Assembly: GCF_037860755.1 (NCBI RefSeq)
Contig: NZ_JBBEOI010000004.1
Span: 1-64,000 of the forward strand
Direction: 5' to 3'
Length of the DNA stretch: 64,000 nucleotides
Origin: Aquipuribacter hungaricus
Lineage (GTDB): Bacteria > Actinomycetota > Actinomycetes > Actinomycetales > JBBAYJ01
In this document: in pieces, positions 28,901 through 36,378 of the stretch
How the letters are laid out: every line of letters starts with the position of its first letter
Position numbering within the stretch: the stretch's first letter is position 1
Translations under genes and position numbers: made by a program
Notes under the pieces: model-generated
The model's input: the letters and a program-made list of their open reading frames with translations, nothing else
What the model was told of the DNA's origin: nothing
The model's database searches: none

Positions 28901-29201
28901 GGCCCGCGGTGAGGAGCCGGTCCCGCTCCGTGGCGTCGAAGTCGCGGCCGTGCAGGTGACCCTCCGCCGCGGTGGCCAGGGCCTCCCGGAGCCGGTTGCG
29001 GAGCTCGGCGGCCGCGTTCTCCGTGAACGTGATGGCTGCGAGCCCGGCGGTCGAGGTGAGGTGCCCGGTCGCGAGCAGCTCCACCACCCGGTCGACGAGA
29101 GCGTGGGTCTTGCCGGTGCCGGCTCCGGCCTCCACGAACAGGACCTCGGCGACGTCGGTGCGGATGCGGTGGCGGGCGGCGTGGTCGGAGGGGTCGGTCA
29201 C
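25962..29201 (-). CDS. AddA-like helicase-nuclease (UvrD/RecB family)
   Basis: 1079 residues from GTG 29201, overlapping the AddB stop (GTGA). SF1A helicase motifs appear in order: Walker A EAGAGTGKTHAL near residue 26, LLVDEFQDTD, FVGDPKQSIYRFRGAD, TIHGAKGLEFP and LYVAATRAEDHLV. A C-terminal RecB-type nuclease is present (FLEGYIDLLVDS ... LTVLDYKTDRAV, with the Asp, Glu and Lys ligands). AddAB complexes process double-strand breaks and also degrade foreign DNA ends. The gene order addB-addA is the usual one. Actinobacteria mostly rely on AdnAB or RecBCD, so this pair may be a laterally acquired or defence-associated copy; that is inference. Confidence 0.88.
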   Translation of the reverse strand: MTDPSDHAARHRIRTDVAEVLFVEAGAGTGKTHALVDRVVELLATGHLTSTAGLAAITFTENAAAELRNRLREALATAAEGHLHGRDFDATERDRLLTAGHDLDDAVLTTLHGFASRILADAALEAGLPPGFSVAGALAGSDGAERSWEDFLDALLDDGAIREHLLRALTLGLTIDRLADVATALGASWDRLRDRPLVDRPAPPIGVEEIAAPLRRALRDPDAWPDDKLAAHLRSTVAPLLNDLTGLTDPLDLLERLTTVNLPSGNKGTGLDWARAGLDKQAIVADLKEADAARAAVLQTVGAAATEALTARVQDWLLAESERRRDTGELDYHDLLVLARDVLRDDPEVRARLHARWPALLVDEFQDTDRLQVEIAYLLAGDPGGLGSDWSQTQVEGARLFFVGDPKQSIYRFRGADVTLFNAVGARHAAGPRLEVNFRSVPGVLTAANTAFRTLFDPGDGIVYADLLPSRTAVDDVPPVLLLGGPQAGVKAKDLRLAEATHLADVMVRAKGRWQVRDGRPARYQDMAVLLPTRASLPALERALQERQVPYRIESRSLVWGTDAVRGLVTLLQAVDDPADEVALLASLRHPGLACSDVDLVTWRAAGGRWSLFADVPAGLEGHPVAAALATLRGWHDQRWWVPVNQLLDAITRELRLVELTTVEDRPRDHWRRLRFLVDQARAWCDSGGSGLGRFVAWAVRQIAEDADVLETVVPEPDDDAVRILTIHGAKGLEFPITMVAGLGSIVTRQDTVLWTDDGPQIRLKTGLLETSGYAQAVTQEKLARRQEDIRLLYVAATRAEDHLVLGCYHSPPKGAEAQRSSAQQLWGLLADEGIARRELQPPNGAPAVPSPAEPAHLAVAHDPLPDRVVFLEGRADLLEDLATRVATSPTSLTVAAADPEPDKEAPEDIAPVVRRGSSRGAAIGTATHRVLELLPSLTAATTAQVAGLSRLACAEADIPDLESDVAGRVWSALESPSLTEALTDDARALREVYLVVRDADRFLEGYIDLLVDSKDRGLTVLDYKTDRAVTAEEVAAKQARYGPQLDAYARAVEQVTGTAPSSTGLVFARPGGRLPENP

Positions 29202-32200
29202 AGGGTGGCCTCCGGGTCGACGACGCGATCAGCGGCGGGGTGGGTGGCGGGGTCAGCGGCGGGCTCGGGGTCGACGAGCGTGGCGTAGGGGCGGACCGGG
29301 GCCGCGGTGCGGAGGCGGGTCCAGGCCTCGGCGCGCCCGGTGGGGCAGACCCGGTCGAAGGGGCAGTAGGTGCAGTTCTCCCAGCCCTGCCTGTTACTCC
29401 GCCACGACTCGGGGCCGGGGTGGGCGGGGTATACGCCGTCGCGGATGCCCCCGACGGTGACGTCGAGGACCTCCAGCAGGCGCCGCTCCTGGTGGGCGCC
29501 GACCGGGCCGCCCCGCTGCAGGGCGCCCTGCTCGACGAACCAGAACCAGGCCTGCACCGCCGCCTCCGGCAGCCCCTCGAGCTGGCGGGCGGCGAGGCCG
29601 TACAGCAGCAGCTGGAGCTTCTTGCCGCGGTCGACCAGGTCGGCGGCCTCGTCCAGCGACGGGTGCTTGGGGATGGCGTCGTAGCCGCTGCCGCTGCCGG
29701 TCTTGTAGTCGATGACGACCAGATCACCGTCGTCGGTGCGGTCCACCCGGTCGATGGAGCCCGTGAACGGCACTTGTCCCTGACGGGGCAGGGTGACGAC
29801 GAGCGGGTCGGCTCCGTCGCGTCCGAAGGCGGCCTCGGTCGCGACCGGGGTGGAGCGGCGGGAGCGCCGCAGGTCCGAGTCGACCGCGAGGATGCGGAGC
29901 AGGGTCCGCCGCAACCGGGACAGCTGCGCCGCCCACAGAATTTCGCGACCGGTCAGGCCCCGCTGGGTGAGGTCGGCGGCCTTGGCCTCCAGCAGCGCGA
30001 CAGCCTCGGCGACGTCCTCCGGGGTCCACTCCTGCTGCGGGTCCAGGCCCGCCGTGCCGTCCTCGGGCAACCGGCTGCGGACCAGCGTCTCCAGCACGTC
30101 GTGCACCAGGGTGCCCTTGTCTCGGGCGTCGATGGTGTCGCCGGCGCCGCGGTCCTCCAGCGGTCGGACCCGCAGGACCGTGCCGAAGAGGTGCTGGGCG
30201 GGGCAGGTAGCCCAGACCTGCAGCTTGGTCGCCGACAGGTGCGCGTCGACCCCCGCCCGCAGCTCCGCGGGGAGGGCGTCCACGCCGCCGGACCAGGCGT
30301 CGAAGCTGCCTGCCCGACGGCTCCGGGCTGCCTCCAGGCCGCGCTGGAGCCGGGGGTCGGCGGCGGCGAGCGCGTCCACGTCCCCGTGCAGCGCGGCGGC
30401 GACGTCGAGCTCCTGCAGGTTCAGCCGTGTGGTCGCACCCCGGAGGGAGGCCTCGAACGACGGCGGGCAGGCGAGCCAGGGCGCGTCGACGATGTCGCCG
30501 TCCAGGGCCGCGGCGGTCACGGTGCTGCCGTGCAGGCGGCTCGCCTCGGCGAGGAGCCAGGGGGAGGCGAACTGGCGTCGCTGCGAGCGGGGGTCGGCCC
30601 GCGGGTAGGACAGCCGGACCTCACCGGAGCAGGCCAGGGCCGCCGCCCACCGGGTCCGCTCGACGACCCGGCGGGAGGCCACCGTGGCCAGCGACGGCGA
30701 GAGCGCGGTCCGGTCGTCGTCCCGCAGCAGCGGGTTCTCCCGGCGTCGGGCCGGGAGGGCGTCCTCGGTGCAGCCGAGGACGAGCAGCAGGTCCAGGTCG
30801 GCCCCGGTGAAAGACGCCACCGGGGCAAGGAGGAGCCCACGGCCCAGGGTCGTCGCGCTGCGGACCCCTGAGCCCAGGGCGTCCTCCAGCTCCGACCTCA
30901 GGGCGGCGTCGCTGAAGGGGGTGGGGGTGGTGGACACCGCGCGCAGGCTGTCGAGCACGGCGTCGCACGCGGCCTGCTCGAGCGCGACCTCGGGGGAGTC
31001 CGACCCCTCGCGGGCGGACCAGCCGTCGACCTGCGCGCGGGTGCCCATGACCCCGCGCACCAGGACGACGAGCGCGTCGCTCGCCTCGCGCCAGCCGGGA
31101 GCGGCGTCGACGGCGGTGACCAGGGCGTCGAGGCGCTGCACCTCGACCAGCAGGCTCTCTGCGTCCGCGACCTCCCGGTCGAGGCGAGCGGTGTCCGCCC
31201 CCTCGGTGAGGGCGCGGGCGCGCAGCTCGTCCGCGTGCCGGGAGAGCCGCTGCTGCCACTGCGCCGGCCCCCGGGAGACCCCGGCCTCGCGAGACACCCG
31301 CTCCCAGCGGGTCACCGGCAGCCGCCGACCGTCGCCGTCCACGCGGGGACCGTCGGACATCCACCGCAGCAGGTCCGCCCGGGGCAGGCCGCGGGCGTGC
31401 AGCGCCATGAGGCCGGTGAGGGCCCGGCCGGTGAGCGTCTGGGCGAGGTTCCGGTCCCCCGTCACGTGGTGCGGGAGGCCGGCGGCCGTGAGCTGCTCGG
31501 ACAGCAGCCGGGTGTAGGGCTCGGGGGAGACGTAGGCAATACCGATCCGCTCGGGCCGGCACCCGTGCTCCTGCAGGTGCGCCACCGCGGCGCGGACGGC
31601 GATCCTGACCTCCTCCTCCGGATCGGGGGCCAGCGTCACGGCCGTCACCGGGGAGGCCGGGGACGTCGGCTCCGCCCCGAGCCACTCCAGGGTCCCGGGG
31701 TGGGCAGCCGGGGCGATGACGACGGTCAGGCGCGCCCCGAACGCGTCCAGGAACGACCGCTCGTCGGGCCGCAGTGGACCGGCCGCCACGAGGACGACCG
31801 GCGGCAGCGGGTCACGGGAGGCCACGGCGGCGGCGAGCGCCATCACCTCCGGCCCGGTCAGCAGGCCTGCGATCTGCGACCGGTAGGCGGTGTGCAGGAG
31901 CCGCACCTCGTCGCCGCGAGGGCTCAGCGCGGCCTGGCCCGGGCCGACCCTGGCGTCGTCGAGCTCGGTGAACGCCCCAGCGAGCAGGTCGGCGGTCGCG
32001 CGTTGGCGTCGGGCGGCCGCCACCAGCGGTGAGGTGGCCGCGGCGGCGAGCATCTCTGCGACGGCCCGGCGCCGGTCGAGGGCGGTCAGCGGGCGGCGGG
32101 CGGGGCCCGGCCCGAGGGCGAGCTCCACCGTGCAGAGGCGCTCCGCCAGCTGCGGCAGAGAGCCGAACCGCACGTTGGCCCACCCCCGCGGCCCGGCCGA

Positions 32201-32359
32201 CCCCCGGCGCAGGGTGACCCCCGCCAGCGAGGTCGGCACCACGACCTCCACCGGGGCGAGCGGGTCGCCCGCCTGGGCTGCGGTGACGGCCCGGCCCAGC
32301 GCTGCGGCGAGGCTCCCACCGGCCTCGGGGCGGATGACGGTCCCGCGGGAAAAGGCCAT
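29198..32359 (-). CDS. AddB-like PD-(D/E)XK nuclease with Fe-S cysteines
   Basis: 1053 residues from ATG 32359, with no clear Shine-Dalgarno site. The N-terminal and middle parts follow the AddB/RexB helicase-like layout, but the first ATP-binding loop is degenerate (RPEAGGSLAAAL instead of G-x-x-G-x-G-K-T). The C-terminal nuclease domain has the Fe-S staple cysteines typical of AddB, one in WATCPAQHLF and three in CTYCPFDRVC, around the catalytic FTGSIDRVDR ... LVVIDYKTGSG. It is coupled to the AddA gene by a 4-bp overlap. The protein should form a heterodimer with AddA, with AddA as the motor. Confidence 0.85.
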   Translation of the reverse strand: MAFSRGTVIRPEAGGSLAAALGRAVTAAQAGDPLAPVEVVVPTSLAGVTLRRGSAGPRGWANVRFGSLPQLAERLCTVELALGPGPARRPLTALDRRRAVAEMLAAAATSPLVAAARRQRATADLLAGAFTELDDARVGPGQAALSPRGDEVRLLHTAYRSQIAGLLTGPEVMALAAAVASRDPLPPVVLVAAGPLRPDERSFLDAFGARLTVVIAPAAHPGTLEWLGAEPTSPASPVTAVTLAPDPEEEVRIAVRAAVAHLQEHGCRPERIGIAYVSPEPYTRLLSEQLTAAGLPHHVTGDRNLAQTLTGRALTGLMALHARGLPRADLLRWMSDGPRVDGDGRRLPVTRWERVSREAGVSRGPAQWQQRLSRHADELRARALTEGADTARLDREVADAESLLVEVQRLDALVTAVDAAPGWREASDALVVLVRGVMGTRAQVDGWSAREGSDSPEVALEQAACDAVLDSLRAVSTTPTPFSDAALRSELEDALGSGVRSATTLGRGLLLAPVASFTGADLDLLLVLGCTEDALPARRRENPLLRDDDRTALSPSLATVASRRVVERTRWAAALACSGEVRLSYPRADPRSQRRQFASPWLLAEASRLHGSTVTAAALDGDIVDAPWLACPPSFEASLRGATTRLNLQELDVAAALHGDVDALAAADPRLQRGLEAARSRRAGSFDAWSGGVDALPAELRAGVDAHLSATKLQVWATCPAQHLFGTVLRVRPLEDRGAGDTIDARDKGTLVHDVLETLVRSRLPEDGTAGLDPQQEWTPEDVAEAVALLEAKAADLTQRGLTGREILWAAQLSRLRRTLLRILAVDSDLRRSRRSTPVATEAAFGRDGADPLVVTLPRQGQVPFTGSIDRVDRTDDGDLVVIDYKTGSGSGYDAIPKHPSLDEAADLVDRGKKLQLLLYGLAARQLEGLPEAAVQAWFWFVEQGALQRGGPVGAHQERRLLEVLDVTVGGIRDGVYPAHPGPESWRSNRQGWENCTYCPFDRVCPTGRAEAWTRLRTAAPVRPYATLVDPEPAADPATHPAADRVVDPEATL

Positions 32360-32609
32360 GGGGCGGAGGCTAGCGATCGGGCGAGGGCGGGTGGTCGGTC
32401 TCATGCAGATCAGACGTAGGGAGAGGCGTTTCCAACTGAGTCCGCGCGAGCTCGCTTACGACACCCTGCTCGCCCGAGCCTCCGCCATGTGCACGGTGGA
32501 CTGCTCGGGTGAGCGTCATGACGAGAAGCGCCTGACGGCGAAGACACCGGCGTGGGCGTAACAGTGTCCTGCGTCTCGTGTGGTCGCAGCTCGGTGGCGG
32601 TACCAGCGC

Positions 32610-32615
32610 TACGTT
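32610..32615 (+). promoter_or_regulatory. Putative -10 box of a leaderless gene
   Basis: TACGTT fits the actinobacterial -10 pattern TANNNT and ends 6 nt before ATG 32622, the spacing expected for a leaderless transcript. The 262-bp gap it lies in (32360-32621) holds nothing else I can identify. Confidence 0.45.
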
Positions 32616-32621
32616 ACCCAT

Positions 32622-33491
32622 ATGGAGCGAAACCGGACGTGGCTCAGGGACGGCCGGGTAGTTGTCCTTGCGCGCGGCGCCAAGACACAGACGATCAATG
32701 TCTGCACCTCGGCCAACAAGGACGGCAAGTACGAGCACATCTATCGGCTGCCCATCACTGAGGATGTCGAGCTGGCCGACATCGCTGAGCTGGCCGACGC
32801 CGGGGCAGTGCACGACTGGGTGCCCACCCGCAACGGAGTGGAGGAGCAGCGGGACGGTCAAGGCGGACAAGCGGTGCTGCCTCTTGTCGATGTCGACATC
32901 GATCTCGATCAGGTATGGCTCGCTGACGCGACCGCGGCCGTGGAGGTCGTGCTGGACGATGTCGTGATCGAATTCCTCGATCACCCGTACCTGCACCGGG
33001 TCGAGCACTCGTTGCACGCCGAGATCTACCGACGGCTCAAGGATCAGCCTGCCTTGCAGGGGCAATTTCCTATAGCCACCGGGGAGCTGACCCAGGTCGC
33101 TCACAAGGAGTGGCCCGAGACCTTCCCCGATCGCAGCGTCGGGGCCACCCAGCGCGGTTCGTTCGACCTCGCGGTGGTGAGCCCGCAGCAGTTAGCGTCG
33201 GCCAGCCGCCAGAAGTTCCGGCAGGGACGGATCGCCGCGCCGGTCGTGGTTGAGGTCGGGCTGGACTACGGGTTGGAGCATCTTCAAGCCGACGGAAAGA
33301 AGATGCTCGACAGCCACGTCAAAGCCCCCTACATCCTGCATCTTTCCCGGGTGGGCAGCCTGGACGTGGACGCGATCGAGGCTTACGCCGTGGCGCCTCC
33401 TGGACATCTTCGCGTCGCCTACGTGCACCACAATCCGAGCGGTCGTACGCGCTACAAGCGGCTGGGTGACAGCGCGATGCGCACCAGGTGA
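32622..33491 (+). CDS. Restriction-endonuclease-like protein, uncharacterised
   Basis: 289 residues from ATG 32622 (METRNR-like opening, MERNRTWLRDG). An N-terminal beta-rich half ends in a PDZ-like or regulatory region of unknown type. The C-terminal half has the shape of a PD-(D/E)XK nuclease: a conserved-looking helix HSLHAEIYRRL, then HKEWPE, RGSFDLAVV and PVVVEVGLDYG. The third motif is E-x-G instead of E-x-K, with lysines downstream (ADGKKML), so activity is uncertain. The protein is acidic and its gene is less GC-rich than its neighbours, suggesting recent transfer. It lies alone between the AddAB pair and the macro/REase genes and is likely transcribed without a leader. Confidence 0.6.
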   Translation: MERNRTWLRDGRVVVLARGAKTQTINVCTSANKDGKYEHIYRLPITEDVELADIAELADAGAVHDWVPTRNGVEEQRDGQGGQAVLPLVDVDIDLDQVWLADATAAVEVVLDDVVIEFLDHPYLHRVEHSLHAEIYRRLKDQPALQGQFPIATGELTQVAHKEWPETFPDRSVGATQRGSFDLAVVSPQQLASASRQKFRQGRIAAPVVVEVGLDYGLEHLQADGKKMLDSHVKAPYILHLSRVGSLDVDAIEAYAVAPPGHLRVAYVHHNPSGRTRYKRLGDSAMRTR

Positions 33492-33501
33492 ATAATACCT
33501 G
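33485..33501. terminator. Small inverted repeat between convergent genes
   Basis: CAGGT-7 nt-ACCTG includes the stop codon of the REase-like gene and lies before the convergent macro-domain gene. With only five-base arms it is a weak terminator candidate. Confidence 0.3.
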
Positions 33502-33527
33502 ATGAGGCACGCGCTAAGGGCTCCGAC

Positions 33528-34022
33528 CTACGGTCCGTCCAGCGCCTGCTCCCACAACTCGGCCATCTCGGCGCCGAACGCAACCAGCAGCACCGTCTCC
33601 ACCGCAGTCGTCGCCCCGCGCAGCGCCCCGACCGACACGCGTGCCGCCTCCTCGGCCGGGTAGCCGTAGACGCCCGTCGAGATGGAGGGGAACGCCACCG
33701 ACCGGGCGCCGACGTCGTCCGCCCGCGCGAGCGCCGCCGCGTACGCCGAGGCGAGCGTCACCGCGTCCTGCGGCCCCCGGTACTTCGGGCCGACGGCATG
33801 GATCACCCAGCGGGCGGTCGCGAGGTCGAAGGCCGGTGTGACGACGGCCTGCCCGGGCGGGCAGGGGGCCAGCGCGCGTGAGGCGGCCAGCAGCCGGGGT
33901 CCCGCCGCGGCATGAACGGCACCGTTCACACCGCTCCCGCCGCGCAGCGACCGGTTGCCGGCGGTCACGACCGCGTCGACGCTCTGCTGGGTGATGTCGC
34001 CCCGGACGACGAAGATCCTCAT
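33528..34022 (-). CDS. Macro domain protein (ADP-ribose binding/hydrolysing)
   Basis: 164 residues from ATG 34022, which overlaps the stop of the REase gene (ATGA). A complete single macro domain is visible: VVRGDITQQSVDAVVTAGN at the start, the phosphate-binding SGVNGAVHAAAG loop, RWVIHAVGP and the second loop FPSISTGVYGYP. The pattern is that of OARD/MacroD-type enzymes, which remove ADP-ribose from proteins or nucleic acids or hydrolyse O-acetyl-ADP-ribose. The usual catalytic Asp/Asn positions are broadly conserved. It is coupled to a restriction-type nuclease, and a decayed relative lies at 38.5 kb. Confidence 0.9.
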   Translation of the reverse strand: MRIFVVRGDITQQSVDAVVTAGNRSLRGGSGVNGAVHAAAGPRLLAASRALAPCPPGQAVVTPAFDLATARWVIHAVGPKYRGPQDAVTLASAYAAALARADDVGARSVAFPSISTGVYGYPAEEAARVSVGALRGATTAVETVLLVAFGAEMAELWEQALDGP

Positions 34023-35431
34023 TCGGCGCCGCCAGGTGCCGACCGAGACCTGTCCGGCGGGTCGTCGGGGGACCCGATCCAGTCGCAGCTGGGGCAGCCG
34101 TGGCGAGGAGGGTCGGGGAGGACGACGCAGCCGCCCAGGATGACGTCCGGCGGCGGCGGGCCGGCCGGCATGCCGTACATCACCCGGAGGAGTGGGGAGT
34201 GCCCGCATCGCGGGCAGGTGAGCTCGTCCTCGTCCACGTCCACGTCCGTGACCATCTCTTCGGCCAACGCCTGCTCGTCAGCGAGGTCACGCAGCTCGGT
34301 GGCCGTGAACGGGTAGGTCCAGCCGATGCTGTCCCGCCCGACGAAGAGTTCGACCCCTTCATCGGTGACCAGGACGTTGCCGTCGAACTCGTGGTCGGCG
34401 TACAGGACGTCCTCCAGATCGTCGGCGCGCTCGAGATCGAACGCCTCGAGCAGGTCCACCTCGTCGTGGATCACGTCCTCGGCGTAGCGGAGCAGGTACT
34501 CCCGCGACGTCACCTCCTGGTCGAGGAAGAGACGCGGGTCCAGCGACGTGAACCTGTCGGTCCGCCGCAGCAGCCGCTGCCACACCTCGCCGACGGTGCG
34601 ACCGAGGGCCCGCTGCTCCGGCCGGTGCAGGGACTGCTGGTATTCCTCGTTGCCCGGGTGCAGGACGTGGAGGACACGGACCCGGTCGGCGCCCTCGGCG
34701 TGGTCCTGCTCGAGGGCATGGGCGAGCAGCTGCTGCCGGACCAGCTGGTAGACGGGCTCGTCCAGCAGCAGGTCGAACGGCAGCAGGTCCCCGCGGACCG
34801 GACCTTCCGGGTCGGCGACCGCGCGCTCGTACCGTCGCTCGCGGACCTTGTCCTTGGCGGGGTCAGGTCGCCGAAGCCGGTAGGACTCGGTGTACTTCCA
34901 CTCCACCAGCACGAGCTCCACCGCCCCGTCCCGCGCCCGGTGCAGGAAGGCGGCGTCGATGCTGGTGCAGCGGGCGCCGCGGACCCGTTGCCCGTCGGGC
35001 ACCTCTCCGAAGTAGTCCGTGGGCCCGATGTATTCGAAGGTGAGGTAGCGGCCGGGCTCGACCTGCAGCACCTCCTCGATGCCGAGCAGGTCGCCGAACG
35101 CTCGGACGACGCGTGCCGGGTCGTGCACCATCGGCATCGGTGCGTTGACGCACTGCACCTGCGAGGACAGCAGGTGGTTGCTTGGACCGTCGCCGACGCC
35201 GGCGTGCCACGGGATGTCCAGCTCGTCGAACAGCGCCAGCGCCGGCTCCCGGACCGCCTCGAGCAGCGAGTGCTCGGCGTAGGCGGCGGGGAGGCAGTAG
35301 TGGTGCTGCGTCGCGCTGGTGGTCCCGTTCTGGTGGACGTAGCCGGCAGGCAGCTTCGCCGCGAACGGCAGGGTGGCCGTGCGGGCCTTCCACGTCGCGG
35401 CGCGGACCTTCTCGTGCTCGGTGTATGTCAT
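34019..35431 (-). CDS. PGN_0703-type restriction endonuclease-like protein with zinc ribbon
   Basis: 470 residues from ATG 35431. The core resembles PGN_0703-family REases: NHLLSSQVQCVN, then the PD-(D/E)XK motifs CTSIDAAFLHR and ELVLVEWKYTESY, giving the Asp and the E-x-K pair near residues 177 and 195. A C-terminal zinc ribbon is formed by CPRCGHSP and HGCPSCDW. The gene has a promoter matching the PafBC/RecA-NDp damage motif directly upstream and a probably leaderless start. It overlaps the macro gene, so both should respond to DNA damage. Target DNA is unknown. About 25 residues of a relative survive as a relic at 38.9 kb. Confidence 0.75.
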   Translation of the reverse strand: MTYTEHEKVRAATWKARTATLPFAAKLPAGYVHQNGTTSATQHHYCLPAAYAEHSLLEAVREPALALFDELDIPWHAGVGDGPSNHLLSSQVQCVNAPMPMVHDPARVVRAFGDLLGIEEVLQVEPGRYLTFEYIGPTDYFGEVPDGQRVRGARCTSIDAAFLHRARDGAVELVLVEWKYTESYRLRRPDPAKDKVRERRYERAVADPEGPVRGDLLPFDLLLDEPVYQLVRQQLLAHALEQDHAEGADRVRVLHVLHPGNEEYQQSLHRPEQRALGRTVGEVWQRLLRRTDRFTSLDPRLFLDQEVTSREYLLRYAEDVIHDEVDLLEAFDLERADDLEDVLYADHEFDGNVLVTDEGVELFVGRDSIGWTYPFTATELRDLADEQALAEEMVTDVDVDEDELTCPRCGHSPLLRVMYGMPAGPPPPDVILGGCVVLPDPPRHGCPSCDWIGSPDDPPDRSRSAPGGAE

Positions 35432-35439
35432 CTACGGCC

Positions 35440-35461
35440 ACGGTAAGAGGGGGGTCGGACA
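35440..35461 (-). promoter_or_regulatory. PafBC/RecA-NDp-type DNA-damage promoter
   Basis: Read on the minus strand: TGTCCGAC, eight bases, then TACCGT. This matches the actinobacterial RecA-independent damage promoter (TGTCRGTG-N8-TANNNT) in the TGTC core, the spacing and the -10. The -10 ends 8 nt before the ATG of the PGN_0703-type gene. Confidence 0.65.
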
Positions 35462-35586
35462 TAGCCGTGAGCGCTGTTGGGCAGGCAACTGTGCCCGATC
35501 CTCTCGCGACCGCGTGCTGCCGGTGAGCTCCCTCGGCGGGACGGGCGAGGCGAGGCGACCCGATCCGTGCGGCAGGAGGCTGCGCC

Positions 35587-36279
35587 TCAGCGCTTCCGCC
35601 CGTACACCTGCGACGGTCGGCCCACGGTCCCGCTCGACATCCGTGACGTCGCCCGGAGCTGCGGCTCCATCAACCGACGGAAGGTGTCCTTCTGCTGCAC
35701 CCGGCTCAGCACTGCCTCGTGGACCTGGCGCAGCTCGGTCATCGTGAACGCGGGACCGAGCAGCGTGAACGGGTCGGGGTGGCGGGTGTAGTGCCGCTGG
35801 AGCTCCTCCCGCGCTCGCCGCACGATCGCACCGTGGTCCCAGAGCAGGGACGGCGGTCGCGAGGCCGGGACCAGGCGTAGTCCTCCGTCCGAGGCCTCCA
35901 CGGCAGGAAGGACGGCCTCCAGGGGCAGCGCCGCGAGGTGGGCCGCGCTGAGGACCCAGCCCCGGTCGTCGCGGTAGGGGTCGTCGAAGACGCCGATCTC
36001 GGTCGTCCGGGCGCGCTGGCGGATGCCGACCTTGGTCGCCAGCGATCGCATGACCGCGTCCTGGAGCCGCTCCCGCTCGTGGAGGAACGTGCCGGGCAGG
36101 GACCACGTCGCACGTCCGTCGGCGCCGTCCCGGCGCACCAGCAGCACCTGGAGCTGGAGGACGGGCTGGTCGGCGGCCGGGTCGGCGCGGGGGGCGACGG
36201 TCAGCACCGCCGTGTCGACCGCTACCGACGGACGGGGGAACGCAAGCAGGTCGCTGGTCGGTGCGGTGCCGGGAACCAC
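35587..36279 (-). CDS. nrtR: NrtR-type NUDIX/winged-helix transcriptional regulator
   Basis: 230 residues from GTG 36279, with GGAGG 5 nt upstream. The N-terminal NUDIX-like domain has a degenerate NUDIX box (WSLPGTFLHERERLQDAVMR), as usual in NrtR, which binds ADP-ribose rather than hydrolysing it. The C-terminal winged helix shows LGPAFTMTELRQVHEAV, then DTFRRLMEPQL and the closing GRPSQVYGRKR, the typical NrtR signature. NrtR represses NAD-biosynthesis genes and is released by ADP-ribose. It is divergent from the ARPP-1 gene, with AT-richer symmetrical DNA between them, so it probably controls the ARPP-1/phosphatase operon and itself. Confidence 0.82.
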   Translation of the reverse strand: MVPGTAPTSDLLAFPRPSVAVDTAVLTVAPRADPAADQPVLQLQVLLVRRDGADGRATWSLPGTFLHERERLQDAVMRSLATKVGIRQRARTTEIGVFDDPYRDDRGWVLSAAHLAALPLEAVLPAVEASDGGLRLVPASRPPSLLWDHGAIVRRAREELQRHYTRHPDPFTLLGPAFTMTELRQVHEAVLSRVQQKDTFRRLMEPQLRATSRMSSGTVGRPSQVYGRKR

Positions 36280-36299
36280 GGGGACCTCCGAGGGAAGCA

Positions 36300-36345
36300 G
36301 TTAGCGCGCTACCGCGTTATTAGAGGTTAGCGTTCGAGTAAGCGC
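36300..36345. promoter_or_regulatory. Putative NrtR operator region
   Basis: The 99-bp divergent gap contains a perfect palindrome TAGCGCGCTA (36302-36311) and a second GTTAGCG-containing copy about 28 bp further on, ending in GTAAGCGC. It is distinctly AT-richer than its surroundings. This suggests two regulator half-site pairs covering both promoters; the assignment to NrtR is by position only. Confidence 0.4.
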
Positions 36346-36378
36346 AGTCCTGATCCAACCATCGGAAGGTCGTGTCAC

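Noticed and set aside
32360-32621. tRNA or small RNA gene in the gap before the REase-like gene
   Set aside because: No cloverleaf arms or tRNA consensus could be found; only a -10-like box near the end.
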